A stretch of DNA of 63,061 nucleotides from an uncultured Collinsella sp. (GTDB lineage: Bacteria; Actinomycetota; Coriobacteriia; Coriobacteriales; Coriobacteriaceae). Below are positions 43,847 through 52,941 of this stretch, piece after piece. The notes beneath the pieces were generated by a model. It was given only the letters and a program-made list of their open reading frames with translations. It was not told the origin of the DNA and ran no database searches. The stretch spans positions 1 to 63,061 of the forward strand of contig CAKUGT010000009.1 in assembly GCA_934654795.1 (NCBI GenBank), written 5' to 3'. The translations under genes were made by a program, and so were the position numbers. Every line of letters starts with the position of its first letter. The first letter of the stretch is position 1.

Positions 43847-45406
43847 ATGGAAACGTTGATTCTTGCCCTGCTCGCGACCCCTTTGGTGTTCTCGCTCGTC
43901 ATGGCGCTTTTGCCCAAGAGCACGTCCTATAGCGTGTTTGCCGGGCTCAACCTGGTCTCTGTCGCGGCCGTCCTGGTGCTGTCGCTTATGACCGCCGGCG
44001 AGGTCCTCGTGAGCGGCAACACCGCCAACGCCCTTGGCCTGTGGTTCCACCTCGATTCGCTGGGCTCCATCTTTGTGCTGCTCATCGGCTTTATCGGCTT
44101 TCTCACGGGGCTGTTCTCGCTGCCCTATGTCAAGGCTGACATCGAGGAGGGCGCCATGCCCGCCGAGCGCGCTAAGCAGTACTACGCGCTGTTTAGCCTG
44201 TTTGTGTTCACCATGCTGCTCGCATGCCTGTCCAACAACATGATCCTCACCTGGGCCGCCGTGGAGGCAACTACGCTGTCCACCGTGTTTCTCGTCGGTA
44301 TCTACAAGAACAAGACCGCCCTCGAGGCCTCTTGGAAGTACGCCATGGTCTGCACCGCCGGCGTGGCCTTTGGCCTTTTTGGCACGCTGCTGATCTATGC
44401 CAACGCCGCCGACGTGATTCCCAATGCCCACGAGGCCGCTTTCCTGTCGTCTGTTCTGCCCTATGCCGACCAGTTCGACCCGACGCTCATGCGCCTCGCC
44501 TTCGCGTTTATCGTGATCGGCTTTGGCACCAAGGCCGGCCTGTTCCCCATGCACACCTGGCTGCCCGACGCCCATTCCCAGGCCCCGAGCCCTGTCTCGG
44601 CCCTGCTATCGGGCGTCCTGCTTAAGTGCGCCATGCTCGTGATCATGCGCTTCTACGGCTTTACCATCCAGGCCGTCGGCGCCGACTACCCCCAGCTTCT
44701 GCTGCTGATCGTCGGTACGCTGTCCATCCTGGTGGCGGCGCTTTCCATGTTCCGCCAGGACGACCTCAAGCGCCGCTTCGCCTACTCCTCCGTGGAGAAC
44801 GTGGGCGTCATCGCGCTGTGCCTGGGTGTCGGCGGCCCGCTGGGTATCGCCGCGGCCCTGCTGCACTGCGTGTTCCACGGCTTTACCAAGACGCTTGCCT
44901 TCTGCGTGTCCGGTAACATCCAGCATGCCTACGGTACGCGCAGCCTGGCCAAGATCCAGGGCGTCGTGGAGGTTGCTCCCGCTACCGCCGCGCTCGCCAT
45001 CCTGGCGCTGCTGGGCCTTGCCGCCTTCCCGCCCTTTGGCATGTTCATCTCGGAGTTTTTGACCTTTGTCGCCGGCGTTACCGCTGGCCCGATGTGGCTT
45101 GTCGTCGTGGTGGCCCTCGGCCTTACCGTCGCCATCTCCGCGCTTACCCGCATCGCGCTTAAGTCGGTGTTCGGTCATGCTCCCGAGGGCATGGGTAAGC
45201 ACGAGGCCCCGGCGCTCATGCTGATCCCCGAGATCATCCTGGCCGTCATGATCCTTTGGTTTGGTATCGCCACGCCCACGCCGCTCTTGAGCGGTGTCGA
45301 GGCCGCAACCGGTATCGTGCTCGAGCAGAGCACCGAGGAGCTTCATGCGGCGCCGATGTACCGCGCTGTGTTCGGTACCCAGACCGCTCAGAGCGAGGTG
45401 GAGTAA
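43847..45406 (+). CDS. hyfF: Hydrogenase-4 membrane subunit HyfF (NuoM/L type)
   Basis: This is a 519-residue third antiporter-like subunit. NNMILTWAAVEATTLSTVFLVGIYKNK, FGTKAGLFPMHTWLPDAHSQAPSPVSALLSGVLLKC and DDLKRRFAYSSVENVGVIALCLGVGG are the conserved cores. It starts 3 nt after hyfE, with GAGGGGG upstream overlapping the hyfE end. Confidence 0.9.
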   Translation: METLILALLATPLVFSLVMALLPKSTSYSVFAGLNLVSVAAVLVLSLMTAGEVLVSGNTANALGLWFHLDSLGSIFVLLIGFIGFLTGLFSLPYVKADIEEGAMPAERAKQYYALFSLFVFTMLLACLSNNMILTWAAVEATTLSTVFLVGIYKNKTALEASWKYAMVCTAGVAFGLFGTLLIYANAADVIPNAHEAAFLSSVLPYADQFDPTLMRLAFAFIVIGFGTKAGLFPMHTWLPDAHSQAPSPVSALLSGVLLKCAMLVIMRFYGFTIQAVGADYPQLLLLIVGTLSILVAALSMFRQDDLKRRFAYSSVENVGVIALCLGVGGPLGIAAALLHCVFHGFTKTLAFCVSGNIQHAYGTRSLAKIQGVVEVAPATAALAILALLGLAAFPPFGMFISEFLTFVAGVTAGPMWLVVVVALGLTVAISALTRIALKSVFGHAPEGMGKHEAPALMLIPEIILAVMILWFGIATPTPLLSGVEAATGIVLEQSTEELHAAPMYRAVFGTQTAQSEVE

Positions 45407-45409
45407 CCA

Positions 45410-47182
45410 ATGACTGATACTGAGAACAAGGTGTATGCCCGCCGCTGCGAGAGCCATGTCGAGGCCCTGCGCCGCGCCGTTCCGGGCTGCATCGAGAAGG
45501 TCGAGTGGCAGTGCGAGGACCAGCTGACGATCACCGTCAAGCTGGACCGTCTGCCCGAGGCCGTCCACTACCTGTACTACGAGCGCTACGGCTGGATTCC
45601 CGTGATCGTTGGCAACGACGAGCGCAGCCTGTGCGGCCGCTACGCCGTGTACTACCTCATTTCCATGGAGGGGGAGGACCCCGGCTGGGTGACCGTGCGC
45701 GCCGAGGTCGATCCCGCCAAGATGACGTTCCCGTCCGTGACGCCGTTCGTCCCCGCCTGCGTGTGGGGCGAGCGCGAGCTGCGCGATATGTTTGGCCTGA
45801 TCCCCGAGGGTCTGCCCGATCGCCGTCGCCTGGTGCTACCCGACGACTGGCCGAGCGGTCTGTACCCGCTGCGCAAGGACTCCATGGACTACCGTTTCCG
45901 TCCCGCTCCCGTAAGCGACATGGAAAACTACGAGTTCTTGGCCGATACCAAGGGCAAGGAGACGACCCTGGTTCCCATGGGCCCGCTGCACATTACCTCC
46001 GACGAGCCCGGCCACTTCCGCCTGTTCGTTGAGGGCGAGACGATCGTCGACGCCGACTACCGTCTGTTCTACGTGCACCGCGGCATGGAGAAGGTCGCCG
46101 AGACGCGCCTGAACTATGACGCCGTGACGTTTTTGGCCGACCGTATCTGCGGCATCTGCGGCTGCGCCCACTCGGTGGCCTATGCTGAGGCTGTCGAGCG
46201 CGCCCAGGGCGTCCACGTCCCGCCGCGCGCCCAGTACATCCGCGCCATCATGCTCGAGGTCGAGCGCCTGCACTCGCACCTGCTCAACATTGGCCTGGCA
46301 TCGCACTACACGGGCTTTGACTCCGGCTTCCAGCAGTTCTTCCGCGTCCGCGAGAAGTCCATGGACCTGGCCGAGAAGCTCTCCGGTCACCGCAAGACCT
46401 ATGGCCTCAACGTGATCGGCGGCGTGCGTCGCGACATCCTGGCCGAGCAGAAGCTCTCCACGCTCACGACCATCCACCAGCTGCGCTCCGAGGTCACCGA
46501 GCTTGTCGATGTGTTGCTCTCCACGCCCAACTTTATCGAGCGCACGAGCGGTATCGGCATCCTCGACCGCAAGATCGCACGCGACTTCTCGCCGGTCGGC
46601 CCGCTCATGCGTGGCTCGGGCTATGCCCGCGACGTGCGCTTTGACCATCCCTTCGACGGCTATGCCGATCCCGACATCCAAAAGATGCATGCGGCCACGG
46701 CCGACACCTGCGATGCCTTCGGCCGTACCGCCGTCCGCATCCAGGAGGTCTACGATTCGATCGACATGATCGAGACCATGCTTGAGAACTGCCCGTCGGG
46801 TCCCATCCTCACCACGGATTGGGAGTACACCCCGCACAAGTACGCCATCGGCGCCACCGAGGCGCCGCGCGGCGAGGACGTGCACTGGGCCATGCTCGGC
46901 AACAACCAGAAGTGCTACCGCTGGCGCGCCAAGGCCGCCACGTACAGCAACTGGCCGGTCCTGCGCTACATGTTCCGCGGCAACACCGTGGGCGACGCGG
47001 CGCTGATCGTCGGCTCGCTCGACCCGTGCTACTCCTGCACCGACCGCGTGACGGTGACCGATGTCGCCGCTAAGCGCGACCACGTGCTCGACAAGGAGCA
47101 GTTCGAGAACGTCTGGCGCGACAAGTCGCCGCTTGCGGGCGAGGGCACCATGGCCGCTCCGCTCGATGAGGAGGCGCTCTAA
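45410..47182 (+). CDS. hyfG: [NiFe] hydrogenase-4 large subunit HyfG
   Basis: This is a 590-residue catalytic subunit: an N-terminal NuoC-like domain (to about residue 180) fused to the NuoD-like large subunit. Ni-binding motif L1 is RICGICGCAHS (from residue 245). Motif L2 is DPCYSC (residues 538-543). A 44-residue tail after DPCYSCTDR is expected to be removed by the maturation protease encoded at 49267. The enzyme reduces protons to H2 on the cytoplasmic side. It starts 3 nt after hyfF. Confidence 0.94.
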   Translation: MTDTENKVYARRCESHVEALRRAVPGCIEKVEWQCEDQLTITVKLDRLPEAVHYLYYERYGWIPVIVGNDERSLCGRYAVYYLISMEGEDPGWVTVRAEVDPAKMTFPSVTPFVPACVWGERELRDMFGLIPEGLPDRRRLVLPDDWPSGLYPLRKDSMDYRFRPAPVSDMENYEFLADTKGKETTLVPMGPLHITSDEPGHFRLFVEGETIVDADYRLFYVHRGMEKVAETRLNYDAVTFLADRICGICGCAHSVAYAEAVERAQGVHVPPRAQYIRAIMLEVERLHSHLLNIGLASHYTGFDSGFQQFFRVREKSMDLAEKLSGHRKTYGLNVIGGVRRDILAEQKLSTLTTIHQLRSEVTELVDVLLSTPNFIERTSGIGILDRKIARDFSPVGPLMRGSGYARDVRFDHPFDGYADPDIQKMHAATADTCDAFGRTAVRIQEVYDSIDMIETMLENCPSGPILTTDWEYTPHKYAIGATEAPRGEDVHWAMLGNNQKCYRWRAKAATYSNWPVLRYMFRGNTVGDAALIVGSLDPCYSCTDRVTVTDVAAKRDHVLDKEQFENVWRDKSPLAGEGTMAAPLDEEAL

Positions 47183-47183
47183 T

Positions 47184-47900
47184 ATGCTGAAGCTTTGGAA
47201 GGTCAACGCCAAGGCCGGCGACGCGACGGTCAAGTACCCGTTTGCGCCGTTTCCCACCAACAAGGACATGCGCGGCAAGCCCGAGCACAACGCGGAGCTC
47301 TGCATCGCCTGCGGTGCCTGCGGCGTGGCGTGCCCGGCCGATGCCATTCGCATGGACACCGACCTTGCGGCCGATACCATCACCTGGTCGATCGACTACG
47401 GTCGCTGCATCTTTTGCGGCCGTTGCGAGGAAGCCTGTCCCATGGAGGCCATCAAGCTCACCGAGGAGTTTGAGCTGGCCGTCATGAGCAAGGACGACCT
47501 CACCAGCAAGAGCGTCTATACGCTCGAGCACTGCTCGCGCTGCGGCAAGCCGTTCGCCCCGCACAAGGAGATCGACTACGCCAAGCGCCTGCTGCAGGCG
47601 GCCGGCGGTATGGAGGCCGTGCAGGCCGCCCGTACCGTCGGTATGTGCCAGGAGTGCAAGCGCGAGCTCGACGCTCTGCGCGCCGCGTCGGCCGTCAAGA
47701 CCGGCAACGCGGTCGGCATGGCTGCCAACGAGACGCTTGCGTCCGGCGAGCCCCAGGGCCCCGGCATGGAGTATCTGGGCGGCCACGGCGTGAACCCGGA
47801 GTATATCGACCGCGAGCTTAACCCCGATGCGCCCGAGATTCCCGCCGGTCCGGCGCCGGTCGAGGGCATCATCATGGATCTCGATAAGAAGGAGGAGTAA
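47184..47900 (+). CDS. hyfH: Hydrogenase-4 ferredoxin-like subunit HyfH
   Basis: This 238-residue NuoI-like protein has two [4Fe-4S] motifs, CIACGACGVACPADAI and CIFCGRCEEACPMEAI. A further CSRCGKPF and CQECKRE lie in the C-terminal half and could bind zinc or a cluster. It conducts electrons between the ferredoxins and the hydrogenase small subunit. ATG 47184 lies one base after the hyfG stop. Confidence 0.9.
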   Translation: MLKLWKVNAKAGDATVKYPFAPFPTNKDMRGKPEHNAELCIACGACGVACPADAIRMDTDLAADTITWSIDYGRCIFCGRCEEACPMEAIKLTEEFELAVMSKDDLTSKSVYTLEHCSRCGKPFAPHKEIDYAKRLLQAAGGMEAVQAARTVGMCQECKRELDALRAASAVKTGNAVGMAANETLASGEPQGPGMEYLGGHGVNPEYIDRELNPDAPEIPAGPAPVEGIIMDLDKKEE

Positions 47901-47902
47901 CC

Positions 47903-48685
47903 ATGGCCGAACCCACGCTTTTGCCCGAGCGGCTTCAGTACCGCCCGACCAAGATCGAGCTCGACGAGAGCATCGAGAATGCCAAGGCGACCCTTCTTAA
48001 GAAGATCAAGCGCTCGGTGTATGTGTACCGTGTCGACTGCGGTGGCTGCAACGGCTGCGAGATTGAGATCTTCGGTTCCATCACGCCCGTCTTTGACGTT
48101 GAGCGTTTTGGTATCAAAGTTGTGCCGTCGCCGCGCCACGCCGATGTGCTGCTGTACACCGGTGCCGTGACGCGCGCCATGCGCATGCCGGCCCTGCGTG
48201 CCTTTGAGGCCGCACCCGATCCCAAGATCGTGGTGTCTTACGGCGCGTGCGGCTGCACCGGCGGCATCTTTTACGACAACTACTGCGTGTGGGGCGGCAC
48301 GGACAAGATTTTGCCGGTCGATGTCTACATCCCCGGCTGCCCGCCCAGCCCCGCGCAGACCATCTACGGCTTTGCCATGGCGCTCGGTCTTCTGGACCAA
48401 AAGCTCCATGCCGAGACCACGGTGGAGGCCGCCGGCGAGCAGGCCGATATCCTGCACCCCGGCGTGCCGTATAAGCTGCGCGTGGCCATCGAGCGCGAGG
48501 CTCGCGCCATGAGCGGCTACCGTTACGGCCGTGACCTGGCCAACGAGTTTATGGATACGCTCGAGGGTGCACCCAAGGGCGATATCCGCGGTGCCATGGC
48601 GCTGCTCATCGACAAGCAGGACGATCCGCGCCGCGTCGAGGTGTACTCGGCGCTGCAGGATCTGGTGCTGGCCGGAGGTCGCTAG
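47903..48685 (+). CDS. hyfI: [NiFe] hydrogenase-4 small subunit HyfI
   Basis: This 260-residue NuoB-like subunit holds the proximal [4Fe-4S] cluster. Ligands are predicted in DCGGCNGCEIE (Cys46/49/52 region), SYGACGCTGGIFY and YIPGCPPSPAQTIYG. No Tat signal is present, consistent with a cytoplasmic group 4 enzyme. AAGGAGG precedes ATG 47903. Confidence 0.93.
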   Translation: MAEPTLLPERLQYRPTKIELDESIENAKATLLKKIKRSVYVYRVDCGGCNGCEIEIFGSITPVFDVERFGIKVVPSPRHADVLLYTGAVTRAMRMPALRAFEAAPDPKIVVSYGACGCTGGIFYDNYCVWGGTDKILPVDVYIPGCPPSPAQTIYGFAMALGLLDQKLHAETTVEAAGEQADILHPGVPYKLRVAIEREARAMSGYRYGRDLANEFMDTLEGAPKGDIRGAMALLIDKQDDPRRVEVYSALQDLVLAGGR

Positions 48686-49267
48686 ATGGAACTCACGGAC
48701 CGCTCTGGTTACTTTGCGGGCCCCGGCATGCTCGGCGGCTCCTTTGGTGATGCCTCGCGTGCAAGCGACGAGGCCGCCGAGGGCGTCGCCGACCCTTGCC
48801 TGGGCCATGCGCCCGACCAGGTGGTCTTTTACGAGCTCACGCGTAAGTTTGTGGAGACCGAGGAAGACGTTCCCCAGGAGGCCTGCGACGTGCTGTACTA
48901 CACGCTCGCCGTGGGCCACCACACCGGCGTGCTCGACTGCTTTGAGCCGCGCCTGTCGGTGCCGGTGGATGTGTTCTATTCGCTCGTCGACGCGCTGCCG
49001 GAGGGAGAGGCCAAAACCAAGTTTGAGGCCATCCGTTCCTTTGGTGAGTGCCAGCTCGACAAGGCGGCGGTGCCGTCGCTGCTCGAGGCCTGCGATGCGT
49101 TGCTCGACGAGCGCGGTTTTCGCGGGTCGGCCAAGGCTGGCATCTCGGTGTTCGACGACGACTTTGGCCTGCATGCCCAGCAGGTCGCGTTCTTAATGAA
49201 GTTTCGCGATCTGGTGGAGCGCGTGCGCGATGTGTCGGGCGTGTATCTGACGGGAAGGTTGCAGTAA
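48686..49267 (+). CDS. hycH: Formate hydrogenlyase maturation protein HycH family
   Basis: This is a 193-residue protein matching HycH, needed for maturation of the large subunit. The core QVVFYELTRKFVETEEDVPQEACDVLYYTLAVGHHTGVLDCFE parallels the E. coli HycH N terminus closely. About 40 residues precede that core, a longer N terminus than in E. coli. It starts directly after the hyfI stop and its stop overlaps the hycI start (TAATG). Confidence 0.87.
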   Translation: MELTDRSGYFAGPGMLGGSFGDASRASDEAAEGVADPCLGHAPDQVVFYELTRKFVETEEDVPQEACDVLYYTLAVGHHTGVLDCFEPRLSVPVDVFYSLVDALPEGEAKTKFEAIRSFGECQLDKAAVPSLLEACDALLDERGFRGSAKAGISVFDDDFGLHAQQVAFLMKFRDLVERVRDVSGVYLTGRLQ

Positions 49268-49770
49268 TGGGCCGCGTTATCGATGGCCGCGTGAACGGCG
49301 CTCCCTTTGCGGGCATCGTGCTCACGGCCGGAAGCGTTTTGCGTGCCGACGATGCCGCCGGCCCCGTGCTTTCCAAAAAGATGGAAGACGCACCCATCGC
49401 CGGTTGGTACACCATCGACGGCGGCCAAACGCCCGAGGACGACATCATCGAGGTCAAGCGCGAGCGTCCGCCGCGTCTGGTCTTGGTCGATGCTGCCGAC
49501 ATGGCGCTGCCCGTCGGGTCCATCCGTTTGCTCGACAAGCGCGATGTGGCCCGCAAGTCGATGTTCACCACGCATTCGCTTCCTTTGTCGATTCTGATCG
49601 AAGAGATTGAGCAATCGTGCGATGATATCGTCTTCGTCGGGATTCAGCCGGGCGACACGGAGTTCTACAACCCCATGTCCCCGGAAGTCTTTGACGCCGT
49701 CGACGCCGTGTACGACGCCGTGGCCGCCAACGACTTTTCCCACTTTGTCCGCTTGGGGCAGGAGCTGTAG
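49267..49770 (+). CDS. hycI: Hydrogenase maturation endopeptidase HycI family
   Basis: This is a 167-residue protease that clips the C-terminal peptide of the large subunit after nickel insertion. Family features are VLTAGSVLRADDAAGPVLSKKM (early Asp metal ligand), VLVDAADMALPVGSIRLL (second Asp) and TTHSLPLSILIEEIE (His ligand). VFVGIQPGDTEFYNPMSPEV follows. It pairs logically with HyfG, which retains a 44-residue tail after its L2 motif. Confidence 0.9.
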   Translation: MGRVIDGRVNGAPFAGIVLTAGSVLRADDAAGPVLSKKMEDAPIAGWYTIDGGQTPEDDIIEVKRERPPRLVLVDAADMALPVGSIRLLDKRDVARKSMFTTHSLPLSILIEEIEQSCDDIVFVGIQPGDTEFYNPMSPEVFDAVDAVYDAVAANDFSHFVRLGQEL

Positions 49771-49809
49771 GAGCGCTTGTCCCTGCTGATTAGGAAAGAA
49801 GTGATTGAC

Positions 49810-50649
49810 ATGGCAGATACCAAGGTGGAGTATCCCGCTCCCGATTGCCTGGCGCCCGCCGCGATTGAGGCAAAGACCGAGGCCGCCGGCGTGACCAAGG
49901 CCAACCTGCCGGTCGCAAAGGCCTTTCTGTTGGCAATGTTCGCCGGTGCGTTCATTGCCTTCGGCGGCCTGTTCTTTACCGTGTTCTTGAGCGACAGCAC
50001 GCTGGGCTGGGGCGCCCAGCGCGTCGTGGGCGGCCTGTGCTTTTGCCTGGGCCTGGTGCTCGTGCTGGTGTGCGGCGCTGAGCTGTTCACCGGCAACTCG
50101 CTTATGGTCTGCGCGCTCAAGAGCAAAAAGATCACGCTCGCCCAGATGCTCAAAGCCTGGCTTGTCGTGTGGGTCGGTAACTTTGTCGGCGCCCTGTTCA
50201 TCGTCTTTTTGGTGTACATGGCCGGCATCTACAAGCTCAACGGCGAGGCGGTCGCCAATTCCATGGTGAGCGTGGCCGCCGGCAAGGTGACGATCGACTG
50301 GGTGACGATCTTCTTCCGCGGCATCCTGTGCAACATCTTTGTGTGCCTGGCCGTGTGGATCGGCACCGCCGGCAAGACCGTGGTCGACAAGGTCGTGGGC
50401 ATTCTGCTGCCCATCGCCGCCTTTGTGGCCTGCGGTTTTGAGCACTGCGTTGCCAACATGTACTTTTTGCCCATGGGCGCCGTGATGCACGCGTGCGGCT
50501 ATGGTGCCGATGTTGCCGGCGCCGATGCTTTGAACGTTGCGGGCATTGCGTTTAACCTGTCCGCCGCCACGCTGGGTAACATCGTGGGCGGCGCGGTTTT
50601 GATCGCACTGGGCTATTGGTTTGTCTACGCCAAGAAGTCCCAGGCTTAA
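49810..50649 (+). CDS. focA: Formate channel FocA (FNT family)
   Basis: This is a 279-residue membrane protein of the formate/nitrite transporter family, forming a pentameric channel for formate import or export. It has six hydrophobic helices. Signatures are CGAELFTGNSLMVCALKSKKI and FVACGFEHCVANMYFLPMG with the pore histidine in GFEH. An in-frame GTG at 49801 is an alternative start. Placement right after hycI makes formate supply to FdhF the likely role. A terminator follows. Confidence 0.92.
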   Translation: MADTKVEYPAPDCLAPAAIEAKTEAAGVTKANLPVAKAFLLAMFAGAFIAFGGLFFTVFLSDSTLGWGAQRVVGGLCFCLGLVLVLVCGAELFTGNSLMVCALKSKKITLAQMLKAWLVVWVGNFVGALFIVFLVYMAGIYKLNGEAVANSMVSVAAGKVTIDWVTIFFRGILCNIFVCLAVWIGTAGKTVVDKVVGILLPIAAFVACGFEHCVANMYFLPMGAVMHACGYGADVAGADALNVAGIAFNLSAATLGNIVGGAVLIALGYWFVYAKKSQA

Positions 50650-50671
50650 AGAGCCGCCTGTTGGGTGTTGG

Positions 50672-50708
50672 GCCTCCCGCGGGGCGTTGCCGTGCGGGAG
50701 GCTTTTTT
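50672..50708 (+). terminator. Terminator of the formate hydrogenlyase-focA operon
   Basis: GCCTCCCGC (50672-50680) pairs with GCGGGAGGC (50694-50702), followed by TTTTTT. Confidence 0.9.
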
Positions 50709-50771
50709 GGTCTGGGGCTCGTTGCCGGGCTGTTGACCTGTTGTGTTTGGCTGGTGAAAGGGGTAATCGAG

Positions 50772-52889
50772 ATGGCATCTGCTGTGGAGCGTGACGGTCG
50801 CGCCGTGGTGACCACATGCGGGGGATGCTATGCCGATTGCGCCTTTGCGGCACGCGTTGAGGACGGTCGCGTGGTGGCCGAGTTGCCGGTGCCGGGGCAT
50901 CCGTGCGCGGCGCGTGCCCTGTGCGCGCGCGGGCGGCATCGCCTGGTAATGCCGTTTGACGAGCGCGACCGGATTTTGCACCCCATGCGCCGACGAGCTG
51001 ATGGCTCGGGGTTTGATGCGATTTCGTGGGACGAGGCGTTTGCGGAGATCGCGGCGCGCCTTGGGGGGATTGTTGACGGGCATGGTCCGCGCGCGCTGGG
51101 CATGACGCTCGGCGTGCCCTCGTTCGACCGCTACTGGGCGTGTCGTTTTATGCATGCGCTGGGCTCGCCCAACGTATACGGTGCAGACGGTGCCTGCGAG
51201 GTAAGCCGACTTACCGGTTGGGAGCACAGCCTGGGTTATAGTCCCACCTCCGACCTTGCGCATACCGACTGCATCATGTACCTGGGTCGTTCCATTGTCG
51301 ATTCGTCGACGATGGGGGCCGTTGATGCGCTCAATGATGCGCGCCGGCGCGGGGCGAAGATTATTGTGGTTGACCCCCGGCGCAGTGGCTCTGCTGCGCT
51401 TGCCGACCGCTGGCTGCGCGTGCGTCCGGGCTGCGACTTGGCGCTGCTGTTGGGTATTGTCCACGTGCTGATTGCCGAGGACCTGTACGATCACGAGTTC
51501 GTGACCCGCTATACCACGGGCTTTGATGAGCTGGCGCAGGCGGCCCGTGCTTGGACGCCCGAGTGGGCCGAGTCCATGTGCGACGTGCCGGCCGCAGAGA
51601 TTGTCGCCACGGCGCGCGATCTCGCTGCCGCCGCGCCTGCCGCTGTGGTGGATGCGGGCTTTCATGGTGGCATCGGTATCGCGTATGCCAATAGCACCCA
51701 GACCGCGCGTGCTATCTGCTTGGTCGATGTGCTTCTGGGCTGCATCGGACACGCGGGCGGTGCACTCAACCCGCCCACGCCGCTTGTGTTGGGCGACCTC
51801 GATCCCGAACGCTTTGCGACGCCGTCAGTGCCGCGTGAGCCTAAGTTGGGGTCCGAGCGCTATCCACTCGTCGACCCCGAGCGCGGTCTGTGCACGACCA
51901 TCGGCCAGTCGATTCTGGCCGGGGACCTGCGCGGGCTCATCGTCTATGCCAGTAACCCCGGTGCGGGCTATGGCAATGCACAGGCTTGGTTGGGTATTTT
52001 GCAGCAGCTCGACTTGCTCGTGACAATTGATATTCGCTGGTCCGAGACGGCGCGTGCTTCCGACTTCGTGCTGCCCGACGTAACGTATCTGGAGGCCGAC
52101 CGCGGCGTGGGCACGGTCGTGGGCGCCAACGATTCGCGGGTGTTCTACCGCAACGCCGCACTGCCTGTGCAGCATGACGACACACGTCCCGGTCGGGAGA
52201 TTTTTGCCGGTCTGGCGCAGGCGTGTGGCGCGGGCGAGTACTTCCAGTTTACGTCTGACGATCTGGCGGCTGCCCAGGTGGCGCCTTTTGGGATCGACCT
52301 TGCTGTGCTCAAGGAGCGCGGTTGGGCCGACACGGGTGTGCCGCTGCCGTCGCGTACGGGCGAGCCAGTGATTCCGCTGGACGGTGGCAAGACTGCACTG
52401 GCAAGCGACGTGTGGGAGCGCGCCGGTTTGGGTCGTGTGCCTGGCTGGATTGCCCCCATGGTGGAGCCGGGGCCGGGGATGTTTCGCCTCATTAGCGGCA
52501 ACCGGCCCTTTGAGTCCCACACGTCGCGCAGGCTCGCGGCTGCCGGTGCTGCCGAAGCCGGCTCCGACCTGGACGCCGTGCAGATGAATGCCGACGTCGC
52601 CGCGCGCATGGGCATCGCCAACGGCGAGGTCGTCGAGCTGGTGAGCGACATGGGCCGCGACCGCGTGCGCGTGGAGACCACGCCCTATCTACATCCGGCG
52701 TGCATCTTTACGTCGGCGGCTCCGGGCGGGCGTTCGTTCGGTGCTGGTGTGGATGGCGTCCAGGTGCTCGGCGTCGGTCCACTCGACCACACGCCGCTGC
52801 GCTGGGATCCCATTACGGGCGCCGCGCTCACCCAGGAAAACGCCGTTCGCGTGGAAAAGATTGCGCCGCGCGGGGATAATGACGAGTAA
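50772..52889 (+). CDS. Molybdopterin-dependent oxidoreductase of the DMSO reductase family
   Basis: This is a 705-residue bis-MGD enzyme, substrate unknown. An N-terminal [4Fe-4S] motif is TTCGGCYADCAF with a later PCAARALCARGR. The metal-ligand position is probably the cysteine in YGADGACEVSRLTGWE, not selenocysteine. Further segments are IIVVDPRRSGSAALADRWLRVRPGCDLAL, DIRWSETARASDFVLPDVTYLEADRGVG and the C-terminal IANGEVVELVSDMGRDRVRVE. No signal peptide and no adjacent electron-transfer or membrane subunit are present, which is unusual. The true start is ATG 50772 with GAAAGGGG upstream. It lies between focA and selA. Confidence 0.85.
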   Translation: MASAVERDGRAVVTTCGGCYADCAFAARVEDGRVVAELPVPGHPCAARALCARGRHRLVMPFDERDRILHPMRRRADGSGFDAISWDEAFAEIAARLGGIVDGHGPRALGMTLGVPSFDRYWACRFMHALGSPNVYGADGACEVSRLTGWEHSLGYSPTSDLAHTDCIMYLGRSIVDSSTMGAVDALNDARRRGAKIIVVDPRRSGSAALADRWLRVRPGCDLALLLGIVHVLIAEDLYDHEFVTRYTTGFDELAQAARAWTPEWAESMCDVPAAEIVATARDLAAAAPAAVVDAGFHGGIGIAYANSTQTARAICLVDVLLGCIGHAGGALNPPTPLVLGDLDPERFATPSVPREPKLGSERYPLVDPERGLCTTIGQSILAGDLRGLIVYASNPGAGYGNAQAWLGILQQLDLLVTIDIRWSETARASDFVLPDVTYLEADRGVGTVVGANDSRVFYRNAALPVQHDDTRPGREIFAGLAQACGAGEYFQFTSDDLAAAQVAPFGIDLAVLKERGWADTGVPLPSRTGEPVIPLDGGKTALASDVWERAGLGRVPGWIAPMVEPGPGMFRLISGNRPFESHTSRRLAAAGAAEAGSDLDAVQMNADVAARMGIANGEVVELVSDMGRDRVRVETTPYLHPACIFTSAAPGGRSFGAGVDGVQVLGVGPLDHTPLRWDPITGAALTQENAVRVEKIAPRGDNDE

Positions 52890-52941
52890 TTGACTCAGCC
52901 GATGTATTTGACTGATCCACGTTTGTTTTGAAAGGCCGTAC

